Part shown: positions 36,071-44,275 of the stretch, piece by piece | Position numbering within the stretch: position 1 is the first letter of the stretch | Layout: each line of letters begins with the position of its first letter | Assembly: GCF_012034205.1 (NCBI RefSeq) | Contig: NZ_JAATEM010000005.1 | Coordinates: 124,001-188,000 of the forward strand | DNA: 64,000 nucleotides | Origin: Streptomyces composti | GTDB taxonomy: Bacteria; Actinomycetota; Actinomycetes; Streptomycetales; Streptomycetaceae | Direction of reading: 5' to 3' | Translations under genes and position numbers: made by a program | The notes under the pieces: model-generated | What the model was told of the DNA's origin: nothing | The model's input: only the letters and a program-made list of their open reading frames with translations | Database searches by the model: none

Positions 36071-36142
36071 CCGCAGCATGCGGTGCGCCGGGGACCGCAG
36101 CGTGCGGTGCGCCGAGGACCGCAGCGTGCGGTGCGGCGAAGG
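36071..36142. repeat. Three tandem 24-bp repeats with internal inverted repeat
   Basis: Units start at 36071, 36095 and 36119. The shared form begins CCGCAGCGTGCGGTGCGCCG. Inside each unit CCGCA and TGCGG pair around a 3-base GCG or GCA loop. The copies differ at only a few positions. They lie in the gene-free, decayed stretch. Confidence 0.75.
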
Positions 36143-36779
36143 GAGTGGCCCGTGCCGGAGAACGGCGAGGACACCGCTCGTGCCCGGCGTCCGGGCGTCC
36201 CGGGGCTCCGGCTGGCCGGGGGCCACGGGCCCGGGGCGGCCGGCGGCGTCGGCGCCTCGCGAGGCGGCCGGGCCGGGCTTCCCCGGGACCGCGGTCAGGC
36301 GGTCCCGGAGACGGCCGGGCAGGTCGGCGGGGTGCTCGGGCAGGGCGGCCGTCGCCTCGCGCCGGCGGGCAGTGCCGCGGTGTACGCCCACGGCGGCACC
36401 GGCGGTCTCCGGCAGGACGTCGGCTTCCCGCCGCACCTGCCACGTCCGCCCTCTGCGGGCCCGTCAGGCGGCGACCGCCGCAGCCCGTGGGAACGCGCCC
36501 GGCTGACTCTCCGTCAGCCGCACTCACCGCCCCTCCCCATGGGCGCCACCGGCCCCGCGCCGGCGGCGCCTTTCGCGTTCTCCGCAGCAGCTGCCGACGG
36601 CCCGCTGCCCTCTGTGCGTACCGCCTCTTGTGTGAACTGCCCGCCAGGCACACCAGTTTTGAGCATTTTGTCTGCTTAGCATGCAGGCTCCGCGCCCCGC
36701 GGCCGCTGTTCGCCACACATCAGCCGGGGGCGCGCCCGTTCGCCGTCGGATCACCCCGCCCCGCACGAGAGGACACCGC

Positions 36780-38444
36780 ATGGCGCTGCCGGGCCGTACC
36801 AGACTCGCTCCGGACCACGCCTTCTCCCCGCACGACGCCGCACTGCGCACCGCAGCCCCGCACCTGGCCCGCCGGCGCTTCCTGACCCTCTCCGCGGCCG
36901 CGGCCGCGCTGGCCTTCTCCACCAACCTGCCCGCCCGCGGCGCGTTCGCCGCGCCCCGGCTGCAGCCGGGGCGGATCACCGAGGACCCGTTCACGCTCGG
37001 GGTGGCCTCCGGTGACCCGCTGCCCGACTCGGTGGTGATCTGGACCCGGCTGGCCCCGGCCCCGTTCGCGGCCGACGGAGGGCTCGGCCAGCAGCGGGTG
37101 GAGGTGGAGTGGGAGGTGGCGCTCGACGAGTACTTCGCGCTGACCGTGCGCAGCGGCACCGCCACCGCCTATCCGGAGTACGGGCACAGCGTGCACGTCG
37201 ACGTGCAGGGCCTGGAGCCGGGCACGCCGTACTACTACCGGTTCCGCACCGGCACCTGGATCAGCCCGGCCGGCCGCACCCGCACCGCCCCCGCCGCCGG
37301 TGAGGCCACCGGCAGCCTGCGCCTGGCCGCCGTCGCCTGCCAGGCCTACCACGACGGCTACTACACCGTGCACCGGCATCTGGCGCAGGAGGACGTCGAC
37401 GTGGTGTTCCACCTCGGCGACTACCTCTACGAGTACGCGGTCGACTCCGCGGGCGGGGCGCGCAACTACACCGACCGGGTGCTGCCCGAGGTGTTCAACC
37501 GGGAGACCATCACGCTGGCGGACTACCGGCTGCGCTACGCCCTCTTCAAGAACGACCCCGACCTGCGGGCCGCGCACGCCGCCCACCCGTTCGTGGTGAC
37601 CTGGGACGACCACGAGACCGAGAACAACTACGCGGGCGCCCTGGACGAGAACGGCAGCGCCCCCGAGCAGTTCCTGGTGCGGCGCGCCGCCGCCTACCGG
37701 GCCTACTGGGAGAACCAGCCGCTGCGCGCCGCCCAGTTGCCCAACGGCCCCGACGCGCTGCTCTACCGGCGGCTGCACTGGGGCACGCTGGCACAGTTCG
37801 ACATCCTCGACACCCGCCAGTACCGCTCCGACCAGGCCTACGGCGACGCCCCGCACCCGCCGGGCCCGGAGTCGGACGACCCGGCCCGCACCCTCACCGG
37901 CGACGCCCAGGAGCGCTGGCTGCTGGACGGCTGGGCCGCCTCCGGCGCGCTGTGGAACGTGATGCCCCAGCAGGTGTGCTTCTCGCAGCGCAAGCTGGAC
38001 CTGACCGCGAACGCCAGGATGTCCATGGACGCCTGGGACGGCTACCGCGCCTCCCGGAACCGGCTCGTCGCCGGGGCGAAGGCCGCCGGGGTGGACAACT
38101 GGCTGGTGCTCACCGGGGACGTGCACGTGGCGTACGCCTTCGACATCAAGGAGGACTTCGACGACCCCGGCTCCGCCACCCTCGGCACGGAACTGACCTG
38201 CACCTCGGTCACCAGCGGCCGGGACGGTGCGCAGCGGCCGTCCAACTGGGACACCTACATGCAGGCCAACCCGCACATGAAGTTCTACGACGGCCGGCGC
38301 GGCTATGTGCGGCTCGAGCTGAACCGGCGGAGCGCCCGGGCTGACTTCCGGACGGTGCCCGTGGTGACCTCCCCCGGCGCCTCGGTCTCGACGGCGGCGT
38401 CCTTCGTCACCGAGGCGGGTGCGCCCGGTCTGCAGCCCGCCTGA
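36780..38444 (+). CDS. phoD: Alkaline phosphatase D, Tat-exported
   Basis: A 554-aa phosphodiesterase/phosphomonoesterase that releases phosphate from organic esters and wall polymers outside the cell. A twin-arginine signal is at residues 30-60 (ARRRFLTLSAAAAAL). The N-terminal PhoD fibronectin-like domain (about 70-170) contains FTLGVASGDPLPDSVVIWTRL. The metallophosphatase core has FHLGDYLYEYA, TWDDHETENNY and LTGDVHVAYAF, which supply the Fe/Ca ligands. GAGAGGA precedes the ATG by 6 bases. A single GTTCAC-like half-site on the minus strand near 36631 is too weak to call a PHO box. Confidence 0.93.
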   Translation: MALPGRTRLAPDHAFSPHDAALRTAAPHLARRRFLTLSAAAAALAFSTNLPARGAFAAPRLQPGRITEDPFTLGVASGDPLPDSVVIWTRLAPAPFAADGGLGQQRVEVEWEVALDEYFALTVRSGTATAYPEYGHSVHVDVQGLEPGTPYYYRFRTGTWISPAGRTRTAPAAGEATGSLRLAAVACQAYHDGYYTVHRHLAQEDVDVVFHLGDYLYEYAVDSAGGARNYTDRVLPEVFNRETITLADYRLRYALFKNDPDLRAAHAAHPFVVTWDDHETENNYAGALDENGSAPEQFLVRRAAAYRAYWENQPLRAAQLPNGPDALLYRRLHWGTLAQFDILDTRQYRSDQAYGDAPHPPGPESDDPARTLTGDAQERWLLDGWAASGALWNVMPQQVCFSQRKLDLTANARMSMDAWDGYRASRNRLVAGAKAAGVDNWLVLTGDVHVAYAFDIKEDFDDPGSATLGTELTCTSVTSGRDGAQRPSNWDTYMQANPHMKFYDGRRGYVRLELNRRSARADFRTVPVVTSPGASVSTAASFVTEAGAPGLQPA

Positions 38445-38599
38445 TCACGGGCGGGCCCGCACGTCGCGCGCTGGTACTGCACATGGCGCGTCCGCGTCAC
38501 CAAAGCGCGAAAGTGCGGCGCTCCTGACATCGCGTCGGCCGCCGCGGGCTAGACCTATTGCGCCCGCGGCAGCCAACCCGAACGAAGGAGACGTACCGC

Positions 38600-39982
38600 A
38601 TGGTCCACAGACATGCCAGGACCGCGCGCCGGACCGCTCTCGGCGCTCTCGGCGCGATCGGCGCGCTGGTCCTCGCCGCCCTTCCCGCCTCCGCCGGGGG
38701 GGACCCCGAGCCCACCACGGGACCCGTGCCGGGCGCGGCCCAGACCCTGGGCGCCGACCGGCCCTCGCCGCAGCTGCTGAACGCCCTGCAGCGCGATCTG
38801 AAGCTGACTCCGGCTCAGGCGTCCGAACGGCTGGTCAACGAGGCGGAGGCCGGCACCCGCGCCGGCCGGCTGCGCAACGCGCTGGGGGACCGGTTCGCCG
38901 GTGCCTGGGTGCGGGGCGCCACGGCCGAGGAGCTCACGGTCGCCACCACCGACGACGACGACGTGGCCGCCATCGAGGCGGAGGGCGCGACGGCGCGGGT
39001 GGTCGAGCGGCCGCTCGCCGAGCTGCGGGCGGCGAAGAAGAAGCTGGATGCGGCCGCCGAGCGGCTCGACACCCTGGAGACCCCGGTGTGGTACGTGGAC
39101 GTGACACAGAACCGGGTCATGGTGCAGGCGACGAGCCTCACCGCCGGTGCCGCGTTCATCAAGGCGGCGGGGCTTCAGGCGGAGGACGTCGGCATCCGCG
39201 CCACCAAGGACCGGCCACGGCTGCTGAAGGACATCACCGGCGGCGACGCCTTCTACATCGAGGACTCCGCGCGCTGCTCGGTCGGCTTCTCGGTGACCGA
39301 GGGCAGCCGGGGCGGCTTCGTCACCGCCGGTCACTGCGGTGACAAGGGCGACTCCACGACCGGCTACGACCGCACCGCCCAGGGCACCTTCGAGGACTCG
39401 GTCTTCCCGGGCGTCGACATGGCCTGGGTGTCGGTCGGCGACGACTGGACGCCCACGCCGGACGTCAAGGCGCAGAGCGGCCAGGAGGTCCAGGTCACCG
39501 GCTCGGTGCAGGCGCTGGTGGGGGCGTCGGTGTGCCGCTCCGGTTCGACCACCGGCTGGCACTGCGGGACGATCCAGCAGCACGACACCAGCGTCACCTA
39601 CCCCGAGGGCCGGGTGAACGGATTGACCCGCACCACCGTGTGCGCCGAGCCGGGCGACTCCGGCGGCCCGTACCTGGCCGGCTCCCAGGCGCAGGGCGTC
39701 ACCTCGGGCGGCTCCGGCAACTGCACCTCGGGCGGCACCACGTACTACCAGCCGGTCAATCCGGTCCTCAGCGAGTTCGGGCTGACCCTCACCACGGCCG
39801 GTACGGGGGCCACGCTGCCTGCCCCGCAGGACGGCTCGTCCGAGGAGTGGACCGCCGGCCGGGTGTACGAGACCGGCACCACCGTGGTCCGCGACGGCGT
39901 GCGCTACCAGTGCCTGCAGACCCATCAGGCGCAGGGTGCCTGGGCCCCGGCCGCCACGCCGGCGCTGTGGCAGCGTCTGTGA
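38600..39982 (+). CDS. Secreted S1 protease with prodomain and chitin-binding module (streptogrisin-like)
   Basis: A 460-aa exported serine protease. Signal peptide at 1-33. The alpha-lytic-type propeptide (about 50-215) folds the enzyme and is then removed. The mature chymotrypsin-like domain (about 220-400) shows the triad in TAGHCGD, GVDMAWV and GDSGGPY. A linker leads to a ~45-residue C-terminal CBM5/12-type chitin-binding module (EEWTAGRVYETGTTV, HQAQGAW). This architecture is that of streptogrisin C. GAAGGAG lies 9 bases before the ATG. It ends at a strong hairpin. Confidence 0.92.
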   Translation: MVHRHARTARRTALGALGAIGALVLAALPASAGGDPEPTTGPVPGAAQTLGADRPSPQLLNALQRDLKLTPAQASERLVNEAEAGTRAGRLRNALGDRFAGAWVRGATAEELTVATTDDDDVAAIEAEGATARVVERPLAELRAAKKKLDAAAERLDTLETPVWYVDVTQNRVMVQATSLTAGAAFIKAAGLQAEDVGIRATKDRPRLLKDITGGDAFYIEDSARCSVGFSVTEGSRGGFVTAGHCGDKGDSTTGYDRTAQGTFEDSVFPGVDMAWVSVGDDWTPTPDVKAQSGQEVQVTGSVQALVGASVCRSGSTTGWHCGTIQQHDTSVTYPEGRVNGLTRTTVCAEPGDSGGPYLAGSQAQGVTSGGSGNCTSGGTTYYQPVNPVLSEFGLTLTTAGTGATLPAPQDGSSEEWTAGRVYETGTTVVRDGVRYQCLQTHQAQGAWAPAATPALWQRL

Positions 39983-40002
39983 CCTCGTGGGCGGGCTGAG
40001 CG

Positions 40003-40044
40003 GTGAACGCCGGCCGCGGCTCCGTGCCGCGGCCGGCGTTTCAC
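40003..40044. terminator. Strong hairpin terminator after protease gene
   Basis: CGCCGGCCGCGG pairs perfectly with CCGCGGCCGGCG around a 7-base loop, and GTGAA/TTCAC extends the stem past a single bulged base. It is 20 bases after the protease stop. The hairpin also faces the 3' end of the leftward five-gene cassette, 112 bp away. Confidence 0.8.
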
Positions 40045-40156
40045 CGTGTCCTCATGGCGGCATGGCGAGACAGCGGCCATGACGGTGCCGACGGGCGCGG
40101 GCCCTGACCGTCACGGCGTCGGGCCGCCCGTTCGGGGCCGGCGATCCGTCACCTCG

Positions 40157-41266
40157 TCACCGCTGGTCGGCGAGCAGCGCGTAGGCCGCGGCGACGAAGG
40201 GGTCCCCGGAGCGGAAGCGGCGGGTGCAGGCCGCGGCGACGGCGGTGCCGGTGTCGGGGCGGAAACCGAGGAAGGCCTGCTGGCCGAGGGTGGCGCCGCT
40301 GTGGAAGTACAGGGGGCCGCCGTCGGTGGGGTGCCGGAACCAGGCGATGGTGTGCACATGCCGGTACTTGAAGCCCCGCCGCAGGACGGGGGTGCGCACG
40401 GCGTGCAGGGCGGGGGCCAGCGCGGGGGCGCGGGAGGGGTCGAGGTGGGCCTCGAGGAAGGTGAGCAGGTCGTGGGGGGTGGCACGGATCGCTCCCGCCG
40501 CCTGGAAGCCGCCCGCGTCGAAGGCCGGCACCTCGGCGCCGTTCCTGCCGTGGCCGACCGCGTCCGGCCCGGAGTCGTCGGGTCGCAGTGCCGTGCCCTG
40601 CAGGCCGAGCGGCTCGAGCAGCCGGGTGGCGACCAGGTCCTGCCAGGTCATCTCCGCGGCGGCGGCGAGGGCGTGACCGAGCACGGCGACGCCGAAGTTG
40701 GAGTAGCACCAGCGGGTGCCGGGCCGGTGCCGCGGACGCCCGCGCAGGAAGGCGTCGACGACGCGTTCGCCGGAGTAGCGGGCGTAGGGGTTGGTGCGCC
40801 AGGCGGGCAGGGCGCGGACGTAGAAGTCCGGCGGGAGGGCCGGCAGGCCGGCCGTGTGGGTGATCAGGTGGGCCAGGGTCACTGGAGCGGGGTCCGGCGG
40901 CCGGGTGGGGTCGAGGAGGTGGGCGGCCGGTTCTCCGCCGGTGAGCAGGCCGCGTTCGACCAGGTCCGCCATCAGCAGCCCGGTGAACGCCTTGGTGGCG
41001 GAGCCGGTCTCGTAGCGCACGGCGCCGCGGGGGCGGTGCGGGGGCGGTGCGGTGCCGCCGGTGCGCACGATGCGCCGACCGCGGTGCGAGACGGCGAACA
41101 CCGCGTCGGGCGCGTCGGCGGCGGCCACGGCGGCCTCCAGCCGCGCGCCCCAGTCGTCGTGGTGGGGCTCCGGCTCGCCGGTGCGACGCGGCAGGTGCCG
41201 GACCGCCGGCTCGTCGTCGCGGCCCAGCGGGCTGCCCGGCCAGGGGGTGCGGTACGCCGTCGTCAT
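40157..41266 (-). CDS. Cytoplasmic serine hydrolase (class C beta-lactamase fold)
   Basis: A 369-aa protein of the beta-lactamase/D-aminopeptidase family. The catalytic S-x-x-K is in GSATKAF (about residue 88), the Y-x-N in WCYSNFG, and the third motif region is near FHSGATLGQQAF. There is no signal peptide, which is unusual for this fold if it acted on cell wall and fits an internal peptidase, esterase or acyltransferase. The start overlaps the upstream gene by 4 bp (ATGA). It is the last gene of the cassette that begins with a 62-aa peptide, so processing of that peptide is a reasonable hypothesis. Confidence 0.82.
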   Translation of the reverse strand: MTTAYRTPWPGSPLGRDDEPAVRHLPRRTGEPEPHHDDWGARLEAAVAAADAPDAVFAVSHRGRRIVRTGGTAPPPHRPRGAVRYETGSATKAFTGLLMADLVERGLLTGGEPAAHLLDPTRPPDPAPVTLAHLITHTAGLPALPPDFYVRALPAWRTNPYARYSGERVVDAFLRGRPRHRPGTRWCYSNFGVAVLGHALAAAAEMTWQDLVATRLLEPLGLQGTALRPDDSGPDAVGHGRNGAEVPAFDAGGFQAAGAIRATPHDLLTFLEAHLDPSRAPALAPALHAVRTPVLRRGFKYRHVHTIAWFRHPTDGGPLYFHSGATLGQQAFLGFRPDTGTAVAAACTRRFRSGDPFVAAAYALLADQR

Positions 41267-42180
41267 GAGGCGCCGGCCAGTTCGCTCAGGGCGCGGGAGG
41301 TGGCGAGGACGGAGGCGAAGGCGGCGACGAGGGTCGAGTGGTAGACCACGTCGAAGACGTCGTCGGGTTCGCCCTCGGGCATCTCCCGGATGGCGGGCAT
41401 GGCCCCGTCGGGCTGCTGGGCCGCGGCGAACGCCTTCCAGGCCCGCTCGTCGAGGGTGGGGCGCGGCAGGCAGGCGTCGACGACGAGGAGTTCGCCGAGC
41501 AGGTCCCAGCGTTCCAGGTCCAGCCAGTCGTCGATCCACACCGGCAGCCAGGTCCGGAGGTAGTCGGCGATGTCCGCGGGCAGGCCCTCGGGGCGCTCGC
41601 CCCAGTCGGTGAGGTGGAAGACGCAGTGGGTGATGTCGTAGGCGATCCGGCCCTCGACCATCCAGGGTTCGGGGGTGCGGGCGAGCCAGGTGCCCTTGAC
41701 CGCCTCGGCCTCCGGGGGGCGGGGGGTGAGGCCGAGGCGGCGCTGGAAGGCGGAGAGGCCGAGCCGGCGGGTGGGGGTGGTCTCGAAGACCTCCCAGCCG
41801 TCGATCCGCTGGAGCATGGCGGCCCAGCGCTCGATCTCGGGCTGGCTGTAGCCCAGTTCGCGGTAGGGCAGGTAGACCTCGAACGGGATGGGCGACATCG
41901 GTTCGATGCGCTGGCCGCGCACCAGCATCCGGCCGCCGTCGAGGGTCTCGCGCCAGGTGGTGTCGAGCAGCCTGCGGGCCAGTTCGGCCTGCCGTGAGCC
42001 GGCGACGCCCTCGCGGAACAGGACGCCGCAGATCATGGCGAGTTCCCCGATGGGCTTGAAGCGTTCCAGGAAGCCGATCTCGGGGTCGACGCCGGGTTCC
42101 AGGCGGAAGCCGTCGCGGTGGGCCCACAGCCATTCCATCGCGCCCACTCCGACGTTGTGGATCAGGCGTGTGTCGGTCAT
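41263..42180 (-). CDS. Cassette protein of unknown function (DUF6895-like), copy 2
   Basis: A 305-aa soluble, helical protein. It shares with its upstream neighbour KPIGELA near the start, TWLARTPEPW, a His-rich THCVFHLTDWG, a WDLLGELL helix and a C-terminal YHSTLVAAFASVL. The conserved His and Asp residues in the THxVFHLTDWG segment could be catalytic. From memory it resembles proteins labelled DUF6895; I am not sure of that label. It overlaps both neighbours by 4 bp, which means strict co-expression. Confidence 0.7.
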   Translation of the reverse strand: MTDTRLIHNVGVGAMEWLWAHRDGFRLEPGVDPEIGFLERFKPIGELAMICGVLFREGVAGSRQAELARRLLDTTWRETLDGGRMLVRGQRIEPMSPIPFEVYLPYRELGYSQPEIERWAAMLQRIDGWEVFETTPTRRLGLSAFQRRLGLTPRPPEAEAVKGTWLARTPEPWMVEGRIAYDITHCVFHLTDWGERPEGLPADIADYLRTWLPVWIDDWLDLERWDLLGELLVVDACLPRPTLDERAWKAFAAAQQPDGAMPAIREMPEGEPDDVFDVVYHSTLVAAFASVLATSRALSELAGAS

Positions 42181-43181
42181 GCGGGCGCTCCTTGTCCGCT
42201 GTGCCGGGGCCCCTTCCGGCCCGTTCCTTCCGTCCCTTCGCCCGCGGGGCCGCCCGGCCGGGCGGTGGTCAGCACGGCGGCGAAGGCGGCCATGAGGGTG
42301 GAGTGGTAGTGGTTCATGAAGTAGTGCGGGTCGTCGTCGGCTCCGGCCGCCTCGGTGTCGCCGGAGTGGTGTTCCAGTTCGGGCAGGGCGCCCGTGGGGC
42401 GCTGGGCGGCGCGGATGCGCTCCCAGGCGCCGCCGAGGGCGGGGTCGCCGGTGAGGCGGGGGACGGTCGCGGCGACCGACAGGAGTTCGCAGGAGAGGTC
42501 CCACATGCCGGCCTCCAGGCAGGTGTCGAGCCAGGCCGGGAGCCAGTCGTGCAGGTAGTCGGCGAGGGCGGGGGGCAGCCCCGCGGGGTCGCGTCCCCAG
42601 TCGGTGAGGTGGAAGACGACATGCGTGGCGGCGTAGCCGGCGTCCCGTTCGAAGGTCCACGGTTCGGGCCGTCCGGCGAGCCAGGTGCCGGCCGGCAGCA
42701 GTTCCTCGACCGGGGCGCGCCGGATGCCGCTGCGCTCCTCGGCGCTGAGGACGGCGAGGCGTCTGGTGGGTTCCTGCTCCGTGAGCCACCAGCTGCGGGT
42801 GCGTGCGACGACGGCGGCGGCCTCCTCGTAGGCCCGGTGGCGGTACCCGGCGGAGGCGAAGGCGCCGTACACCTCCAGCGGGTAGGTGGCGAAGGGTTCG
42901 AGGCGCTGCATGTGCCGGAACAGCTCGCCCTCACCGGTCTGGCCCCAGGCGAAGTCCAGCATCGCCGCGGCGCGGGTGTGCAGCGGGTCCTGGGGTGCTG
43001 TGTGGTGGGACACGGTGGCGCACACCTGGGCGAGTTCCCCGAGGGGCTTCCAGCTGTGGTCGACCTCGCCGTCGGCGGACAGGGCGTCCTCGCCGAGCGC
43101 GAACGCGGCGAGGTGGGCGTCGGTCCAGGCGAGGGCGTGCTCGGCGACCTCCCGGATCTCCCGGGTGCCGGTCGCGGTCAC
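42177..43181 (-). CDS. Cassette protein of unknown function (DUF6895-like), copy 1
   Basis: A 334-aa helical protein that is paralogous to the next gene: KPLGELA, TWLAGRPEPW, THVVFHLTDWG, WDLSCELL and YHSTLMAAFAAVL align in the same order. The last ~25 residues are a disordered Gly/Pro-rich tail not found in the other copy. The start is a GTG at 43181 in a GTGA overlap with the upstream stop. No cofactor motif is recognised. Two copies in one operon suggest a heterodimer or two related steps. Confidence 0.7.
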   Translation of the reverse strand: MTATGTREIREVAEHALAWTDAHLAAFALGEDALSADGEVDHSWKPLGELAQVCATVSHHTAPQDPLHTRAAAMLDFAWGQTGEGELFRHMQRLEPFATYPLEVYGAFASAGYRHRAYEEAAAVVARTRSWWLTEQEPTRRLAVLSAEERSGIRRAPVEELLPAGTWLAGRPEPWTFERDAGYAATHVVFHLTDWGRDPAGLPPALADYLHDWLPAWLDTCLEAGMWDLSCELLSVAATVPRLTGDPALGGAWERIRAAQRPTGALPELEHHSGDTEAAGADDDPHYFMNHYHSTLMAAFAAVLTTARPGGPAGEGTEGTGRKGPRHSGQGAPA

Positions 43182-43870
43182 ACGAGTGCCCCGGTGCGGG
43201 CGAGCAGCCGGGCCGCTTCCAACTGCAGGGCCACCTGGGGATCCTGACCGCCCATCAGCTCGACGAACTCCAGACCTGCGCGCAGGCCCAGGGTCTCGGG
43301 GACCCCGGGGAGCAGGGTGAGCCAGCGTCCTGCGCCGGCCGCCTGCCGCCAGTCCCTGCGGCGCACGGCGCGGACGAAGCCGCGGGCCACGTCGACGGTG
43401 CGGCGGCCTGCGGCACGGGTCACCCCGTCGTCCTCGCCGGGCAGGGCGAGCGGTGCCAGGACGGCGAGTTGGTGGGTGAGGAACTGCCAGCTCGCCCCGT
43501 CGAGCCATCCGGTGCCGGGCTCGTCGGGGCGTTCGAAGGTGCCGGACGGGTCCGCCCGGTGCAGGGCGCGCGCCATGGCCCAGTGGCTCCAGCGGACGGT
43601 GGGCGCGGCGTCGGCGCGGGGCGGGTAGGCCTCGACGGCCTTGCGGAACACGGCGAGGCCGGCCGGGTCCGGCGGGGTGCGCAGCAGGGTGCCGGGCAGC
43701 AGGGCGTCGGCGCCCAGGACGCGTACGGCGGCGAGAGTGACGTCTCCGGCTTCCTCGGTCCCCGCGGGGAGGACATGTGTGTGGTCTCCGCTCCGGAGAG
43801 CGGAGACCACTGAGGAAGCGAGGTCCTGCACCGCGCCCTGCAGGAGGGTCGAAGTGCCTGACTGCTCCAT
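43178..43870 (-). CDS. Cassette protein of unknown function (230 aa)
   Basis: A soluble, mostly helical protein without recognised motifs; notable segments are WSHWAMARALHRADP and SWQFLTHQLAVLAPLAL. It begins 22 bases after the 62-aa peptide gene, with GGGAG 7 bases before its ATG, and its stop overlaps the next start. It has no signal or membrane segment. It could be a leader-binding or scaffolding partner for the peptide; this is position-based only. Confidence 0.65.
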   Translation of the reverse strand: MEQSGTSTLLQGAVQDLASSVVSALRSGDHTHVLPAGTEEAGDVTLAAVRVLGADALLPGTLLRTPPDPAGLAVFRKAVEAYPPRADAAPTVRWSHWAMARALHRADPSGTFERPDEPGTGWLDGASWQFLTHQLAVLAPLALPGEDDGVTRAAGRRTVDVARGFVRAVRRRDWRQAAGAGRWLTLLPGVPETLGLRAGLEFVELMGGQDPQVALQLEAARLLARTGALV

Positions 43871-43892
43871 CGTGCTACTCCCGTCGACTCAC

Positions 43893-44081
43893 TCAGCCCT
43901 TCTTCGGGCGCGGGGTCGGCGGGGAGAGCAGCAGCTTGCCGCCGCCGGCGAACAGAGCCAGTCCGGCGCACTCCCTGCTGTCCCGGAAGACGCCGTCGGC
44001 CTCGGCCGGGTCGAGTGCGGCCTCGATGTCGGCGCTGCGCACACCGGCGAGCTTGTCGAGGACCTTGTCTTCGGTCTGCAT
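43893..44081 (-). CDS. Putative precursor peptide (62 aa) of cassette
   Basis: The first gene of the five-gene cassette. It starts MQTEDKVLDKLAGV; an acidic helical first half (ADIEAALDPAEADGVF) is followed by a single Cys (SRECAG), a hydrophobic stretch LALFAGGGKLLL and a Pro/Lys-rich end SPPTPRPKKG. An acidic leader followed by a hydrophobic-basic C-terminus is what a RiPP precursor or bacteriocin looks like. GGGAG lies 8 bases before the ATG at 44081; an in-frame ATG at 44117 has no such site. The function is inferred from size, composition and position only. Confidence 0.6.
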   Translation of the reverse strand: MQTEDKVLDKLAGVRSADIEAALDPAEADGVFRDSRECAGLALFAGGGKLLLSPPTPRPKKG

Positions 44082-44275
44082 GACACCATCTCCCTGAGAT
44101 GTAGTGAGTACCTGCACCTCCCGATTTACCCATATCGGACAAATAATGCCAAGTTATCCAAATACAACTTCCGTAACATGTTCAACCATTGAGGCATCGC
44201 CGGGCCCCGAGACGGCCGATACGCGGCACCCCCGCGGCACATGACGGCCCGGCAGCAGGCCAAGGGGCGCAGGTC
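44082..44275 (-). promoter_or_regulatory. AT-rich promoter region of the peptide cassette
   Basis: This is by far the most AT-rich patch in the window (about 44120-44190). Reading leftward, TTGGCA at 44152-44147 and GTAAAT at 44129-44124 are separated by 17 bp, a good housekeeping-type promoter that would start transcription about 35-40 bases before the peptide ATG. Low GC of this kind commonly marks acquired DNA or silencer (Lsr2) binding sites in streptomycetes. Confidence 0.55.

Larger units (their letters stand above)
35499..36779. other. 1.28-kb stretch without an intact gene
   Basis: No ORF here combines a ribosome-binding site, a plausible product and clean codon use. On the minus strand, codon bias typical of coding sequence appears in pieces: about 36436-36160 (begins MRREADVLPETAG) and 35945-35690. 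They are interrupted by 24-bp tandem repeats and a frameshift. The last ~180 bases (AT-richer around 36640-36680) probably carry the phoD promoter. Confidence 0.5.

Noticed and set aside
36071..36142. Three tandem 24-bp repeats considered as a CRISPR array.
   Set aside because: The units are contiguous with no unique spacers, and no cas gene is present.
35876..36436. A 186-codon minus-strand frame starting MRREADVLPETAG.
   Set aside because: The first part has good codon bias, but the frame runs through the tandem repeats and then out of phase with the biased sequence at 35945. I see no ribosome-binding site or family. It is kept only as a note within the gene-free stretch.
36620..36640. Possible PHO box before phoD.
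   Set aside because: Only one GTTCAC-like half-site is present on the minus strand; a PHO box needs direct repeats at 11-bp spacing.
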